NCBI RefSeq assembly: GCF_000685295.1
Contig: NZ_ARYL01000004.1
Span: 120,688 to 184,687 of the forward strand
Source of the DNA: Hyphomonas oceanitis SCH89
GTDB lineage: Bacteria; Pseudomonadota; Alphaproteobacteria; Caulobacterales; Hyphomonadaceae
Direction of reading: 5' to 3'
DNA: 64,000 nucleotides
The stretch's first letter is position 1; each line of letters opens with the position of its first letter. This document shows, piece after piece, positions 52,805 to 62,354 of the stretch. A program made the translations under genes and the position numbers. The notes below the pieces were generated by a model. That model saw nothing but the letters and a program-made list of their open reading frames with translations. It ran no database searches and was not told the DNA's origin.

Positions 52805-53395
52805 TCAGGACTTCGGTTCTGGCGCGACCGCCTTTTCGGCGACAAAGGCAGCGACATCACTGACACAGGCCCTGCCCGCATCGGTCAGGGCCTTTGCACG
52901 TGAGGCATTGTCACTGCCCTGCGCCACAGCCGATGTTGAGACACTGGTCTGCGCGAGCATCTTGCGCGAACGGCCTTCAAGCAGGGTCGCCTGAATGCGG
53001 CACCGCGCGGTCGTTCCACTCAGCGTGAAATCGGACATGCGCCAGGCCAGTTCGAAATCTGCGTCCGCGCCGGTGTCAGAGCCGATAGCGACACCACCGC
53101 CCTCGCCGCCGAGGGAATCCAAAAGCGCGATCTGCATCATGCGCGTGGCGCTGTCGGTCCACTCCACACCGGGCACGAGGCGAAGCGCTCCGCTGCTATC
53201 CTCTGACGCAATGGCGCGACCACCGAAAAGGCGCGAGGCTTCCGGCTCCCGAATGATGATAGAGGCATCAATGGGATGCACCGTCTCGGTCGGACCGAAC
53301 CGGTAGAGACCCTCAGGAACCTTTTGCTCCGGTAGAAGCGATACACATGATGCGAGGCTGGCAGCAGCCAGCGTAATAGCAATTCGGCGCAACAT
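52805..53395 (-). CDS. ABC-type transport auxiliary lipoprotein (PqiC/MlaD-associated)
   Basis: The 196-aa lipoprotein has lipobox LASC (Cys17). It matches the ABC_trans_aux family: YRFGPTETVHP, IIIREPEASRLFGGRAIASE and ATRMMQIALLDSLGGEGGG. These periplasmic partners of MCE transporters bind lipid or bridge to the outer membrane. It is the last gene of the Mla-type operon and overlaps mlaD by one base. Confidence 0.85.
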   Translation of the reverse strand: MLRRIAITLAAASLASCVSLLPEQKVPEGLYRFGPTETVHPIDASIIIREPEASRLFGGRAIASEDSSGALRLVPGVEWTDSATRMMQIALLDSLGGEGGGVAIGSDTGADADFELAWRMSDFTLSGTTARCRIQATLLEGRSRKMLAQTSVSTSAVAQGSDNASRAKALTDAGRACVSDVAAFVAEKAVAPEPKS

Positions 53396-54348
53396 CAGCG
53401 CTCTCCTTCATAGGGAATAGGGTCGCCAGCGACGAAGCTCTGGGGATTGCGTTCGATCTCGCGGGCGACGCGGTCGAGACGGTTGATCAGAACGCGCAGG
53501 TCCTGGCTGGCCAGCCGGGCGTCTTCGATAGCAGACGTCGCCGGGCCCTCAATGGCGTCAGCCGCCGCAGAGACGGCCCGGTTGCTCTGTTCGATGGTTT
53601 CGTTGGCAGTCTTTGTAATGCTGCGCACATCGCTGACGACGAGGTCCAGTTGATCTGCCAATTCGGCAACGCGCGTATTGGTGTTATTGCTCAGCGTCTC
53701 AAACGAAGCGGACGCGCCTTCGAACTTGCGCGTCGCGTTGGACACATCGTCCAGCGTGGCCGAGGCCTTGTCGGCGAGGCCATTATCCTGGGCGATCTTG
53801 CCGCTGAGCAATTCGAGATTCTTGAGCGTGGTCGACAGGGCATCAATGTTCTCGTCGGTGAAGACGAGGTTCACACGCTGGATGGCCTGGTTGGCGTTGC
53901 CCAATACTTCCGTGCCGCCTGAAAAGAGCTCGTCCAGCTGCGTGCGCTCGGCCTTGATGACGGGAACAGGTTCGCCCGCGCGCGCTTCGAGTGGATCGCC
54001 CGTACCGGCCGTGATCTGGATAAAGGTGGTGCCTGTAATACCGGCCAGCTGGATTGAGGCGGTCGAGTCCTTTCGCACCGGCGTTTCGCGGTCGATGCGG
54101 ATACGGGCGCGAACCTTGGACGTGTCGGCCCGGTCAATTCGCACGGTCGAGACCTCACCCACCTTGATGCCGATATAGCGGACAGCCGAGCCTTCCTCAA
54201 GGGAGACAGGCCCTTCGAACACGATGTCGTAGGCCTTGAAGTCCTGCCGGAACTGGGCTTGCCCCAGCCACATCACGAAGCCCGCAACCGCGAAGGCCGC
54301 GATCAGCACAAAGGCGCCGATGAGGGCATAATTAGCGCGCGTTTCCAT
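53395..54348 (-). CDS. mlaD: MlaD family MCE-domain substrate-binding protein
   Basis: The start METRANYALIGAFV at 54348 gives 317 aa. One anchor helix (about 9-29) is followed by the MCE domain (YDIVFEGPVSLEEGSAVRYIGIKVGEVSTVRI). A long helical tail (about 170-300) carries regular Ala/Asp-rich stretches that could form the hexameric tube. It passes phospholipid between inner and outer membrane. No MlaC gene is in the window. Confidence 0.9.
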   Translation of the reverse strand: METRANYALIGAFVLIAAFAVAGFVMWLGQAQFRQDFKAYDIVFEGPVSLEEGSAVRYIGIKVGEVSTVRIDRADTSKVRARIRIDRETPVRKDSTASIQLAGITGTTFIQITAGTGDPLEARAGEPVPVIKAERTQLDELFSGGTEVLGNANQAIQRVNLVFTDENIDALSTTLKNLELLSGKIAQDNGLADKASATLDDVSNATRKFEGASASFETLSNNTNTRVAELADQLDLVVSDVRSITKTANETIEQSNRAVSAAADAIEGPATSAIEDARLASQDLRVLINRLDRVAREIERNPQSFVAGDPIPYEGER

Positions 54349-54362
54349 ATCCGGTCTCCATT

Positions 54363-55127
54363 CTAGTGTCCGGTAGCGGCACGGCCACGCGGGCCGCCAA
54401 AATATTCCTGCACCCACGGGTGATCGAAGGCGCGTAGTTCGTCGATCGTTCCAATCGCCAGCACTTTTTTCTCGCCGAGTACGGCGATCCGGTCACACAC
54501 CGCATTCAAAGTATCGACATCATGGGTCACAAGAAAGACGGAGAGCCCCAGCGATTGTTGCAGCTGGCGCAATAGCGTGTCGAAGCCGGCCGCCGTGATA
54601 GGGTCGAGGCCGGCGGTCGGCTCGTCAAGGAACAGAAGTTCGGGGTCGAGGGCCAGAGCGCGGGCCAGCGCCGCGCGTTTGCGCATGCCACCGGAAAGGT
54701 CTGACGGAAACTTGTCGCCAGCGTCCGGCTCAAGGCCTGCGAGACGGATCTTCATGTCGGCCAGTTCTGCGCTGAGCTTGGGCCCCAGGTTCGTGTGCTC
54801 TTTCATGGGCACCATGACATTCTCGCGCACCGTAAGGTTCGAGAACAGAGCGCCATCCTGGAACATCACGCCCCAGCGGCGCTCAAGGCCACGGCGCTCT
54901 TCATCGCTAAGCGTATCAAGCTTCTTCCCAAAGACTTCGACCGTACCGGCCGACGGCTGCTTCAGCCCGACAATGGCGCGCAGAAGGACGGACTTGCCCG
55001 TACCGGACGGCCCGACCACGCCAAGCACTTCGCCGCGCTGGACGTCGAGATCGAGATGCTCGTGCACGGTATGCGTGCCAAAACGCGTCTCCAGATCGCG
55101 GATGCGGATGATCGGCTCGGCGGTCAT
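54363..55127 (-). CDS. mlaF: MlaF ATP-binding protein
   Basis: The 254-aa ABC ATPase has Walker A GPSGTGKS (39-46), signature LSGGMRKR and Walker B LLFLDEPTAGLD. It powers the MlaFEDB-type complex. It overlaps mlaE by 4 bases (ATGA). Confidence 0.94.
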   Translation of the reverse strand: MTAEPIIRIRDLETRFGTHTVHEHLDLDVQRGEVLGVVGPSGTGKSVLLRAIVGLKQPSAGTVEVFGKKLDTLSDEERRGLERRWGVMFQDGALFSNLTVRENVMVPMKEHTNLGPKLSAELADMKIRLAGLEPDAGDKFPSDLSGGMRKRAALARALALDPELLFLDEPTAGLDPITAAGFDTLLRQLQQSLGLSVFLVTHDVDTLNAVCDRIAVLGEKKVLAIGTIDELRAFDHPWVQEYFGGPRGRAATGH

Positions 55128-56257
55128 ATGCCAAGCTCCATGTAGAAGATGGCGAACAGCGCATCGATGGCAATGATCGAGAAAAGGGCCTGCACGACGG
55201 ACGTTGTTGTTGCCCGGCCAAGGGACTGGACGCTGCCGCCAACGTTAAGTCCCTGACGGCACGCGATGAGGACACAGACAAGGCCGAAGACGGGCGCCTT
55301 GGACATGCCGACCCAGAACTGGTCGATCGGCACGGAATCCCTGAGGCGCACAATGAACACGCCCGGATTGATATCGAGGGACAGCCAGGCAACCATCACG
55401 CCGCCGGCAATACCGGCCAGCGTCGCCGCAAAGGCGAGAACGGGCGTCATGATAAGCATGGCCAGCACGCGTGGCACGACCAGCACTTCCATCGGCTTCA
55501 GGCCGAGTGTCTGCATGGCGTCGATTTCCTGACGCATTTTCATCGTGCCGATCTGCGCAGTGAAAGATGAATTGGTGCGGCCCGCCAGAACGATGCCCGT
55601 CAGAACCACACCAAATTCACGCAGTTCAGAATAGCCGATCAGCTCGACCGTGTAGATTTCCAGATCGAAACTCTTGAGCGTGGTCGCGCCGATGAAGGCG
55701 ATGACCATGCCGACGAAGAAGGAGAGGAAGGTGATGATCGGCAGCGCATCGAGCCCGGACTCTTCCATGACAGCGACGATGCTGGTCCAGCGCAGTTTCC
55801 ACGGCTGCACGATAAGGCGCGCACAGGTCACAAGCGTTTCACCGAGAAAGGCCAGAGTCGAAATACTCTCAGCCGCAATATGAACGAAGGTTCGGCCGGT
55901 CCGGTCGAGCAGCGCCCTGATGCTGCCATCCTGCGGCGGGCTCTCTGGCGCGGGGCTGGATACGGCATGGATCTGTGCGATGAGGCGGGCGGCGCTTGCA
56001 TGCTCGCCAATAATCTCGGGTTCGCCCTCTTCGTCTGAACCCGCCGCGCGCAATGTGCGGTCGATGATAAAGGCGCCTGCCGTGTCAAGCGTTCCAAGAT
56101 CGGAGACATCCACGGCGAGGGGAGAGGAGACGTTCAGGGCGCGCAAGGCATCGTCAACGTCCTGCACATGCTGGACGGTCCAGTCCCCGGTCAGCCGGAG
56201 GACGGTGCGTTCGTCACTTTCATCAAGCGCGAATTCGGGGGAGACTGTTTCTGCCAT
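55124..56257 (-). CDS. mlaE: MlaE permease with fused N-terminal STAS domain
   Basis: The ATG at 56257 gives 377 aa. Residues 10-100 form a STAS domain (FALDESDERTVLRLTGDWTVQHV, LAVDVSDLGTLDTAGAFII) equivalent to the separate MlaB of E. coli. The permease follows with FLGETLV, then TVELIGYSELREFGVVLTGIVLAGRTNSSFTAQIGTMK and LKPMEVLVVPRVLAM. The fusion is common in alphaproteobacteria. It is the first gene of a four-gene operon and is divergent from the dipeptide epimerase gene, which starts 88 bp away. Confidence 0.92.
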   Translation of the reverse strand: MAETVSPEFALDESDERTVLRLTGDWTVQHVQDVDDALRALNVSSPLAVDVSDLGTLDTAGAFIIDRTLRAAGSDEEGEPEIIGEHASAARLIAQIHAVSSPAPESPPQDGSIRALLDRTGRTFVHIAAESISTLAFLGETLVTCARLIVQPWKLRWTSIVAVMEESGLDALPIITFLSFFVGMVIAFIGATTLKSFDLEIYTVELIGYSELREFGVVLTGIVLAGRTNSSFTAQIGTMKMRQEIDAMQTLGLKPMEVLVVPRVLAMLIMTPVLAFAATLAGIAGGVMVAWLSLDINPGVFIVRLRDSVPIDQFWVGMSKAPVFGLVCVLIACRQGLNVGGSVQSLGRATTTSVVQALFSIIAIDALFAIFYMELGI

Positions 56258-56344
56258 CAGCGTGTAACTACCTGACTTGCCTAGCAAAACATGCTTAAGG
56301 CAAGGGCATTGGAATAGATGAAATTTCATCCATCGGGACAAGGC

Positions 56345-57328
56345 ATGAGCAATCGGCACCTCGAAATCTCCCGCGTCTCATCGCCCCTGAGAGTGGCTTT
56401 TGCCATTTCCCGCGGGGCGAAGACCGAGGCCAACACTGTTCTTGTTCGGTTGCAGCAGGGCGCCGCTACCGGCTGGGGCGAGTGTGTTCCCTATGCGCGC
56501 TATGGCGAGACCGTCGAGAGCGTAATGGGCGCCATCGAAGCAATGCGGGGCGCCATTGAAGGCGGACTAAGGCGGGATGATCTCCAGACGCAGATGCCCG
56601 CTGGCGCCGCCCGTTGCGCGCTGGACTGCGCGCTGTGGGACCTAGAAGCGAAGATGAGCGGCACGCCCGTCTGGCAACTGGCAGGGCTGCCGGAACCTAA
56701 ACCTGTCGAGACCGCCGTGACCGTGACCCTCGACACGCCGGAGGCCATGGCGCTCGCCGCCACAACAACGCAGGGTCGTCTCCTCAAGCTGAAACTCGGA
56801 GGCGCGGAAGATCTGAAACGGATCGAGGCGGTGCATCTGGCCCGCCCTGATGCACGTCTGATTGTCGACGCCAATGAAGGGCTGCTTCCGGCTGACTTCC
56901 CCGCCATTTCCAAAGCGGCAGCCGATCTTGGCGTCGTGCTGATCGAACAGCCCTTCCCCGCTGCCGATGATGAGGCACTGGTGCGCCGCCCTGCTCCGGT
57001 TGCTATCTGCGCTGACGAAAGCGCGCATACGAGCGCGGACATACAGGATCTCGCCCGCCGCTATGACGCGGTGAACGTGAAGCTCGACAAGACCGGCGGC
57101 CTGACCGAAGCGCTTGCCATGGTGCACGCTGCCCGGGCCAGCGGCATGGGCGTCATGGTGGGGTGCATGGTCGCCGGGTCCATCTCTATGGCGCCAGCCG
57201 TGCTGCTCGCGGGTCTCTGCGACGCCGCCGACCTCGACGGGCCCCTCTGGCTGAAAGAGGATGTCGCGAACGGCCTCACCTATCGCGACGGCTGGGTCGA
57301 TCCGCCGACGCAGGCGCTTTGGGGCTAG
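56345..57328 (+). CDS. L-Ala-D/L-Glu (dipeptide) epimerase
   Basis: The start MSNRHLEIS at 56345 gives 327 aa; an ATG 27 bases earlier is possible. It is an enolase-superfamily enzyme: K148-x-K150 (LKLKLGG), metal ligands D175 (VDANEG), E201 (IEQPF) and D224 (CADES), and K246 (VNVKLDKTGG). These residues are those of the AEE branch, which epimerises dipeptides released from peptidoglycan. It is transcribed alone. Substrate specificity within the branch is inferred. Confidence 0.88.
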   Translation: MSNRHLEISRVSSPLRVAFAISRGAKTEANTVLVRLQQGAATGWGECVPYARYGETVESVMGAIEAMRGAIEGGLRRDDLQTQMPAGAARCALDCALWDLEAKMSGTPVWQLAGLPEPKPVETAVTVTLDTPEAMALAATTTQGRLLKLKLGGAEDLKRIEAVHLARPDARLIVDANEGLLPADFPAISKAAADLGVVLIEQPFPAADDEALVRRPAPVAICADESAHTSADIQDLARRYDAVNVKLDKTGGLTEALAMVHAARASGMGVMVGCMVAGSISMAPAVLLAGLCDAADLDGPLWLKEDVANGLTYRDGWVDPPTQALWG

Positions 57329-57429
57329 GGTTACGCGACGCGATGCGAGCAGGTGGCGATCTGCCCGTTGCCGTTGATCAGATGACCTCTTAGGGTTTGC
57401 GCCGACAACAGACCCGGGAGGAAATGGGC

Positions 57430-58569
57430 ATGGCGAAAGCCGAGGTGCAGGGATTCGTGCACGATAAATTCGAAGGCGTGCGGGACCAGTTCCAGACACA
57501 TCTGGACACCGGCGCGGACATTGGGGCGTCCTTCTGCGTGACGAAGGACGGCGAAACGGTTGTCGACCTTTGGGGCGGCTATGCCGATGTCGAGAAAACG
57601 CGGGCCTGGGAAAAAGACACAATCGTCAACGTCTACTCAACGACGAAAACGATGACGGCGCTGATGGCTCTTTGGCTGGCAGATCGTGGCGAACTCGATT
57701 TCGACGCGCCAGTCGCGAAGTACTGGCCGGAATTTGCCGCCAATGGGAAAGCCGACATCAAGGTCAGCCATTTGATGAGCCATTCGGCTGGCCTGTCAGC
57801 CTGGCGCGAACCCATGACGAATGAAGACCTTTATGACTGGGAGAAAGCGACCAGCCTTCTGGCTGCGCAGGCGCCCCTGTGGGAACCGGGCAGCGTGCCC
57901 GGCTATCATGCCATCACGCAGGGCTATCTCGTGGGTGAAGTCATCCGCCGCATAGCCGGCAAGACCGTCGGCACGCTCTTTCGCGAAGAGATTGCCGAGC
58001 CACTGGGCGCGGATTTCCATATCGGGCTGCCAGCCTCGGAAGACGCGCGGGTTGCCGACCTGAAGCCGCCGGCGGATTCCAGCTTCGGGGCTGGCCCGGA
58101 CATGACGGAGGTCCTGAAGCTCACGCGCGGAAATCCCGGCGTGGATGTCGGCGATACACGCACACGCGCCTGGCGCGGCGCCGAAATCCCGGCAGCAGGC
58201 GGTACGGGCAATGCGCGGTCTGTCGCGACGATCCACACCATCCTTGCCAATGGCGGCGTGGCCAACGGCAAGCGCTTTATGAGCGAGGCAGGCTGCCGCA
58301 AAGCGCTGGAAGAACAGATCCAGGGCACGGACCTGATCCTCGGCATCCCCGTGCGTTATGGCCTTGGCTTTGGACTGTCAGGTCCGATGTCGCCTGCCCT
58401 CAATGAGCATTCCATGTTCTGGGGCGGTTATGGCGGCTCCCTCGCGCTGATCGATATGCAATCGCATACAACCATGTCCTATGCGATGAACCTGATGCAG
58501 GGAACCACGACGGGCGACATGCGCGCGATCACCCTCGCCATGCAGTCATGGCAGGCACTCAACGCTTAA
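57430..58569 (+). CDS. Beta-lactamase-fold serine hydrolase (esterase type)
   Basis: The start MAKAEVQ at 57430, eight bases from GGAGG, gives 379 aa. The active site is S70-x-x-K73 (VYSTTK) with Y159 (PGYHAIT). GGYGGS stands in place of KTG, which is typical of class C-like esterases such as EstB rather than true beta-lactamases. There is no signal peptide, which also argues against drug resistance. Natural substrates are probably short esters or lactones. Confidence 0.88.
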   Translation: MAKAEVQGFVHDKFEGVRDQFQTHLDTGADIGASFCVTKDGETVVDLWGGYADVEKTRAWEKDTIVNVYSTTKTMTALMALWLADRGELDFDAPVAKYWPEFAANGKADIKVSHLMSHSAGLSAWREPMTNEDLYDWEKATSLLAAQAPLWEPGSVPGYHAITQGYLVGEVIRRIAGKTVGTLFREEIAEPLGADFHIGLPASEDARVADLKPPADSSFGAGPDMTEVLKLTRGNPGVDVGDTRTRAWRGAEIPAAGGTGNARSVATIHTILANGGVANGKRFMSEAGCRKALEEQIQGTDLILGIPVRYGLGFGLSGPMSPALNEHSMFWGGYGGSLALIDMQSHTTMSYAMNLMQGTTTGDMRAITLAMQSWQALNA

Positions 58570-58580
58570 AGCCCCAGGCC

Positions 58581-59693
58581 CTATTTCGCCGGGTCGAGGA
58601 TGTCCTTGAATCCGCTCGGCGCGTGGGGGCCGAGGAAGAGCTGTTCGAATGTGCCGATGCCTTCGGAGCCGAGACCATCTGGCCCTTCATGCCGGGCGCG
58701 GACGATTTCCTGTATGTGCAGGTTCTCGATGACATGCCACGGCATCTTGGCAGGCTCGAAATCCTCGCGTGCAATAGCGAGCTGGTCGCCCCGGAACGCG
58801 CCATGGCGATACTTGTCATGGCCATAGCCGATGCCCTTCATAAGGAAGGTGCCCATCGGCTCGAACGTGACCTTGTGAGCGCGGCCGCTCGGGTCGGTCA
58901 TGTCCAGCTGGGCGCTCTGCATGCGGCGGGTGCCGGGGGTATAGACCGTATTCATCTTGGCATCGGCAAGGTGAATACCACCGCCCTGCTCTACGCCATC
59001 AGGCACAATGACGGCGCGCGTGTTCCACGGCGTGCCGGTCTCGTCATGATTGACGTGATAGAACATGGAGAGGTTCGGAAAATTGGTTGGCGTCCAGATC
59101 CAGTAGAATTGCGGTGGCGGCGCCGGGATCAGCGGCTGGGCATCCGGCGCGCCGATCGGGCGCACGCCCCATGAGCGGTCGCGCGTGCCGGTAAAGTCGG
59201 CCGGCTTGATGTCGATCTCGGTACCGTCCATGCGCAGGCTGCCGGACCAGCGACCGTTCTGGGTCATGCGCGTCAGGTCCATCATCATGCGCGGACCCTG
59301 ACGACGGGTGAAGCGCGGCTCTTCAATCGGGAAGGCGCGGCCTTCGAACTCGACGTCGAGGGCGAGGCCCTCGGTTTCCTCAAGGCGCAGGCGGATTTTC
59401 TTCAGCGGCTCAATCACCTCGACCGAGAGCGGGCCGACATGCGTGTCCATGCGCTCCATGTTAAGCGGCCGCGAGAGATAGACGCTGGCCTGCTTGCCAT
59501 TCCGAAGGATGGAGACGGCGCCGTCTATAATGTTCAGGTGCGGGTAGACGCCCATGGCAGCGGCAAAGAAAGTCGAGCCATCAGCGCTGTAGCCGTTGAA
59601 GAAATACCGGTCATAGAAATTACGGTCGGAACCGGAATAGGCAACGGGTTCCGGGGTCTGGTGGATGGGGTATTCGTCACCGGCGCTCAGCAT
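58581..59693 (-). CDS. DUF7064/CrtC-like lipocalin-type protein
   Basis: The 370-aa protein is rich in beta strands. It contains GTRDRSWGVRP near residue 170, a hallmark of CrtC/AttH-like tandem lipocalins such as DUF7064/DUF7065. SDRNFYDRYFFNGY and an FYWIWTPTNFPNLSMFYHVNHDETG segment follow the same pattern. Relatives include hydroxyneurosporene synthase, but most have no known reaction and no carotenoid genes are near. It converges on the serine hydrolase gene with an 11-bp gap. Confidence 0.7.
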   Translation of the reverse strand: MLSAGDEYPIHQTPEPVAYSGSDRNFYDRYFFNGYSADGSTFFAAAMGVYPHLNIIDGAVSILRNGKQASVYLSRPLNMERMDTHVGPLSVEVIEPLKKIRLRLEETEGLALDVEFEGRAFPIEEPRFTRRQGPRMMMDLTRMTQNGRWSGSLRMDGTEIDIKPADFTGTRDRSWGVRPIGAPDAQPLIPAPPPQFYWIWTPTNFPNLSMFYHVNHDETGTPWNTRAVIVPDGVEQGGGIHLADAKMNTVYTPGTRRMQSAQLDMTDPSGRAHKVTFEPMGTFLMKGIGYGHDKYRHGAFRGDQLAIAREDFEPAKMPWHVIENLHIQEIVRARHEGPDGLGSEGIGTFEQLFLGPHAPSGFKDILDPAK

Positions 59694-59801
59694 GGGATAT
59701 CCTTCCTTGGGGTCACCTCTTGGCGGGTGATCTGTCGCGTTTACGGTGGACGATGGAGGTCAGCCCATCAAGGGGTGACGCAAAGGGAGGTAGCGCAATT
59801 G

Positions 59802-60230
59802 ATGTCACAGATGACGGCGGCAGAGGCCAATACATTCCTGTCGGGCGCATTCAAGAGTTCCGGAAACCGGAGCGAAGTGACGCTGATGGAGAAAGGCCGC
59901 GCCGTGGTAAGGCTGGTGGCTGATGAGACGCACTTGCGGCCCGGCGGCTATATTTCCGGGCCGACGCAGATGAGCCTCGTCGATACGGTCGCCTATATGG
60001 CGGTGATGACGCTGACGGGACACGAGCCGATGACGGTGACGAGCAATCTGAACATCAACTTCCTGCGGCCCTGTATCGGCCCCGTGGTCGTCGCTGACGC
60101 GCGCGTTATGAAGATCGGCCAAGCGCTCGCCGTGATGGATGTGGACGTGCGTATCGAGGGCGCCGAGAAGGCCGCGAGCCATGCCATCGTGACCTATGCC
60201 CTGCCCCGCAAATCGGAAGCTGGCGCATGA
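59802..60230 (+). CDS. PaaI-type hot-dog thioesterase
   Basis: The ATG at 59802 gives 142 aa; a TTG just before it is better spaced from GGGAGG. The hot-dog fold shows HLRPGGYISGPTQMSLVDTVAYMAVM (with the Asp of the catalytic helix), TSNLNINFLRPC and AVMDVDVRIEG. It would hydrolyse small acyl-CoA thioesters. Its stop overlaps the next gene (ATGA). It is divergent from the DUF7064-like gene. Confidence 0.85.
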   Translation: MSQMTAAEANTFLSGAFKSSGNRSEVTLMEKGRAVVRLVADETHLRPGGYISGPTQMSLVDTVAYMAVMTLTGHEPMTVTSNLNINFLRPCIGPVVVADARVMKIGQALAVMDVDVRIEGAEKAASHAIVTYALPRKSEAGA

Positions 60231-60577
60231 ACCGGCTGGGCCTTGCTGCCGCGCTCACCGGCTTTGCCGCCGTCGCGCTCGGCGCGTTTGGCGCGCACGG
60301 GCTGAGTCTCGACGGGGATGCGCTGGACTGGTGGAACAAGGCGACGCTTTACGGACTGGTGCATGCTGCCGCTGCGCTCGCCATTTCGATCAGCGTACAA
60401 GCCGGGCTTTTGCGCCGCGCAGGCTGGGCCTTCGTTCTGGGCGCGGTGATCTTTTCAGGCTGCCTCTATGCAATGGCATTGGGCGCGCCTCGCTGGCTGG
60501 GCGCAGTCGTGCCGCTGGGCGGCGTTTCGTTCCTGGCGGGATGGGCGCTGGCCGCAGTGAGCGCCGTTCGGCGCTAA
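60227..60577 (+). CDS. DUF423 membrane protein
   Basis: The 116-aa protein has four hydrophobic helices and the DUF423 marks GAFGAHGL (20-27), YGLVHAAAALAIS and FSGCLYAMALGAPRWLGAVVPLGG. It is found throughout bacteria; the function is unknown. It is coupled to the thioesterase gene and overlaps the convergent lipoprotein gene by 4 bases. Confidence 0.88.
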   Translation: MNRLGLAAALTGFAAVALGAFGAHGLSLDGDALDWWNKATLYGLVHAAAALAISISVQAGLLRRAGWAFVLGAVIFSGCLYAMALGAPRWLGAVVPLGGVSFLAGWALAAVSAVRR

Positions 60578-61185
60578 CCGACGATCGAGTTCAGCGAGGC
60601 GTATTTGTCTGCCAGCTTGTCGGCCGTCTTGCGGGCGGAATCGATCGTATCGGCAAAATCAGAGAGTTCGGCATCGACCGGGGCCGTATCCATATCCATG
60701 TCAGAGCGGGCCGCCACAGTGCTGAGCGCGCTCTGGAAATTGCGATAGGCCGTCTGGGCACGCACAAGGGCGCGTTCATAGCTCATCACATCGGTACGCG
60801 TGGCAGCGTCAGCAGCGGCGCTGTTCAGAACGGCCTTGGCTTCCTGAGAGACCGAAGCAAGGCCTGTTCGGGCCGCTTCACTGTCGGCAGAGATGCGCGA
60901 GAGAACGATGGCCGGGGCGTTTGTCGCGGCGCCGATGCGGGTGGCATAATCGTCTGGCGCGTCGCCGCGGCCATTGATCAGCATGTCGGCGAAGCCAGCG
61001 AGACCGCCGGACGCTTCGACCCAACCTTGCTCGGCGGCGCTGTCAGAATATTCAGCCGAAACCTTGCGCAGGGCAGACTGGTTGTGCGAGAGGCCGCTTT
61101 CCACTGTCGTTTCCCCCGGCATCATCGAGACGGTTGCGCAACCGCCAAGAAGGCATAGGGATAAACTCAGGACTACGCTACGCAT
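60574..61185 (-). CDS. Helical lipoprotein of unknown function
   Basis: The ATG at 61185 gives 203 aa with lipobox LGGC (Cys16). The mature protein is predicted mostly helical (SGLSHNQSALRKVSAEYSD, AKAVLNSAAADAATRTDVMSYERALVRAQTAYRNFQSAL, DSARKTADKLADKYASL) and probably forms a coiled bundle. I recognise no family. Confidence 0.7.
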   Translation of the reverse strand: MRSVVLSLSLCLLGGCATVSMMPGETTVESGLSHNQSALRKVSAEYSDSAAEQGWVEASGGLAGFADMLINGRGDAPDDYATRIGAATNAPAIVLSRISADSEAARTGLASVSQEAKAVLNSAAADAATRTDVMSYERALVRAQTAYRNFQSALSTVAARSDMDMDTAPVDAELSDFADTIDSARKTADKLADKYASLNSIVG

Positions 61186-61299
61186 CAAACAGCCACCTCA
61201 AAACACATTTCGGGTCCCCACCCGTAATAATTCTTACGAATGGTAAAGAGCCAAGTCCAGTGATAGTTCCGAGACTTGCTGACAATTAGTGAAGAACGC

Positions 61300-62289
61300 A
61301 TGAATAAGCGCCAGACCCGACGCACATTGTATCCACGACACGACTCTCGCCACAGCGGACGGCTCCGCGTATCGGATATTCACGAGATTTACTGGGAGGA
61401 ATCAGGCAACCCGGACGGCATTCCGGTCGTCGCCCTGCATGGCGGGCCCGGCGGCGGATCGAACCCCGAGATGCGCCGCTTCTTCGACCCGACCCGGTAT
61501 CGCATCTTCCTGTTCGACCAGCGCGGCTGTGGCCGCTCGACCCCGCACTCGGAACTCCGCGAGAACACCACCTGGGATCTTGTCGATGACATGGAGACAT
61601 TGCGCGAGCATGTCGGCGTCGACCAATGGGTCGTTTTCGGCGGCTCGTGGGGCTCGACCCTGTCGCTCGCCTATGCCGTGACGCATACGGAGCGGGTGCT
61701 GGGCGTGGTGCTGCGAGGTGTGTTTCTCGTTTCGAAGGCCGAGATCAGCTGGTTCTACCAGTCGGGCGCGAGCCGCCTGTTCCCGGATTCCTATGATCGC
61801 TATATCGCGCCGATCCCCGAGGACGAGCGCGGCGACCTGCTGAATGCTTTCCACAAACGCCTGATCGGCAGCGACAAGAATGCCCGTATAGAAGCGGCCC
61901 GCGCCTGGGCCCGCTGGGAGGGCGAGACGCTCTCCATCAAAGGCCCGGTGACAACGCCGCCACGCTTCAACGAGGATGAGTTCGTTGATGCCTTTGCGCG
62001 GATCGAGTGCCACTATTTCGTCAATCGTGGTTTCTTCGCGCATGATTCCTGGTTGCTGGAAGAATGCGAGCGCAAGCTGAAGGATGTGCCGGGCATGATC
62101 GTGCACGGGCGCTATGACGTGGTGACGCCGCTGTCGACGGCCTGGGCGCTGTCCAAGGCGTGGCCGAAAGCGCAACTGCACATCATTCCTGATGCGGGTC
62201 ACTCCTCGATGGAGCCGGGCATTGTCGACCACCTCATACAGGCCACGGATGATCTGGCCGAAATGTTCCGACCGACAAAAAAGGGCTGA
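61300..62289 (+). CDS. pip: Proline iminopeptidase
   Basis: The ATG at 61300 gives 329 aa. The S33 signature HGGPGGG (47-53), DQRGCGRSTPH and the nucleophile S116 in FGGSWGST are intact. The acid lies in HGRYDVVTP and the His in IPDAGHSSMEPG. It removes N-terminal proline from peptides in the cytoplasm. It is transcribed alone and followed by repeat-rich DNA. Confidence 0.94.
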   Translation: MNKRQTRRTLYPRHDSRHSGRLRVSDIHEIYWEESGNPDGIPVVALHGGPGGGSNPEMRRFFDPTRYRIFLFDQRGCGRSTPHSELRENTTWDLVDDMETLREHVGVDQWVVFGGSWGSTLSLAYAVTHTERVLGVVLRGVFLVSKAEISWFYQSGASRLFPDSYDRYIAPIPEDERGDLLNAFHKRLIGSDKNARIEAARAWARWEGETLSIKGPVTTPPRFNEDEFVDAFARIECHYFVNRGFFAHDSWLLEECERKLKDVPGMIVHGRYDVVTPLSTAWALSKAWPKAQLHIIPDAGHSSMEPGIVDHLIQATDDLAEMFRPTKKG

Positions 62290-62354
62290 TGCGCCAGCGA
62301 CGCCTGTGAGGGCGCTTGGGGGTGTAGTCTGCTTTTCGGAGTTTGAGTTTCGGG

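Noticed and set aside
57430..58569. Beta-lactamase resistance gene controlled by the BlaI-type repressor
   Set aside because: There is no signal peptide, the KTG motif is replaced by GGYGG, and no BlaI-type dyad is upstream; an esterase is more likely.
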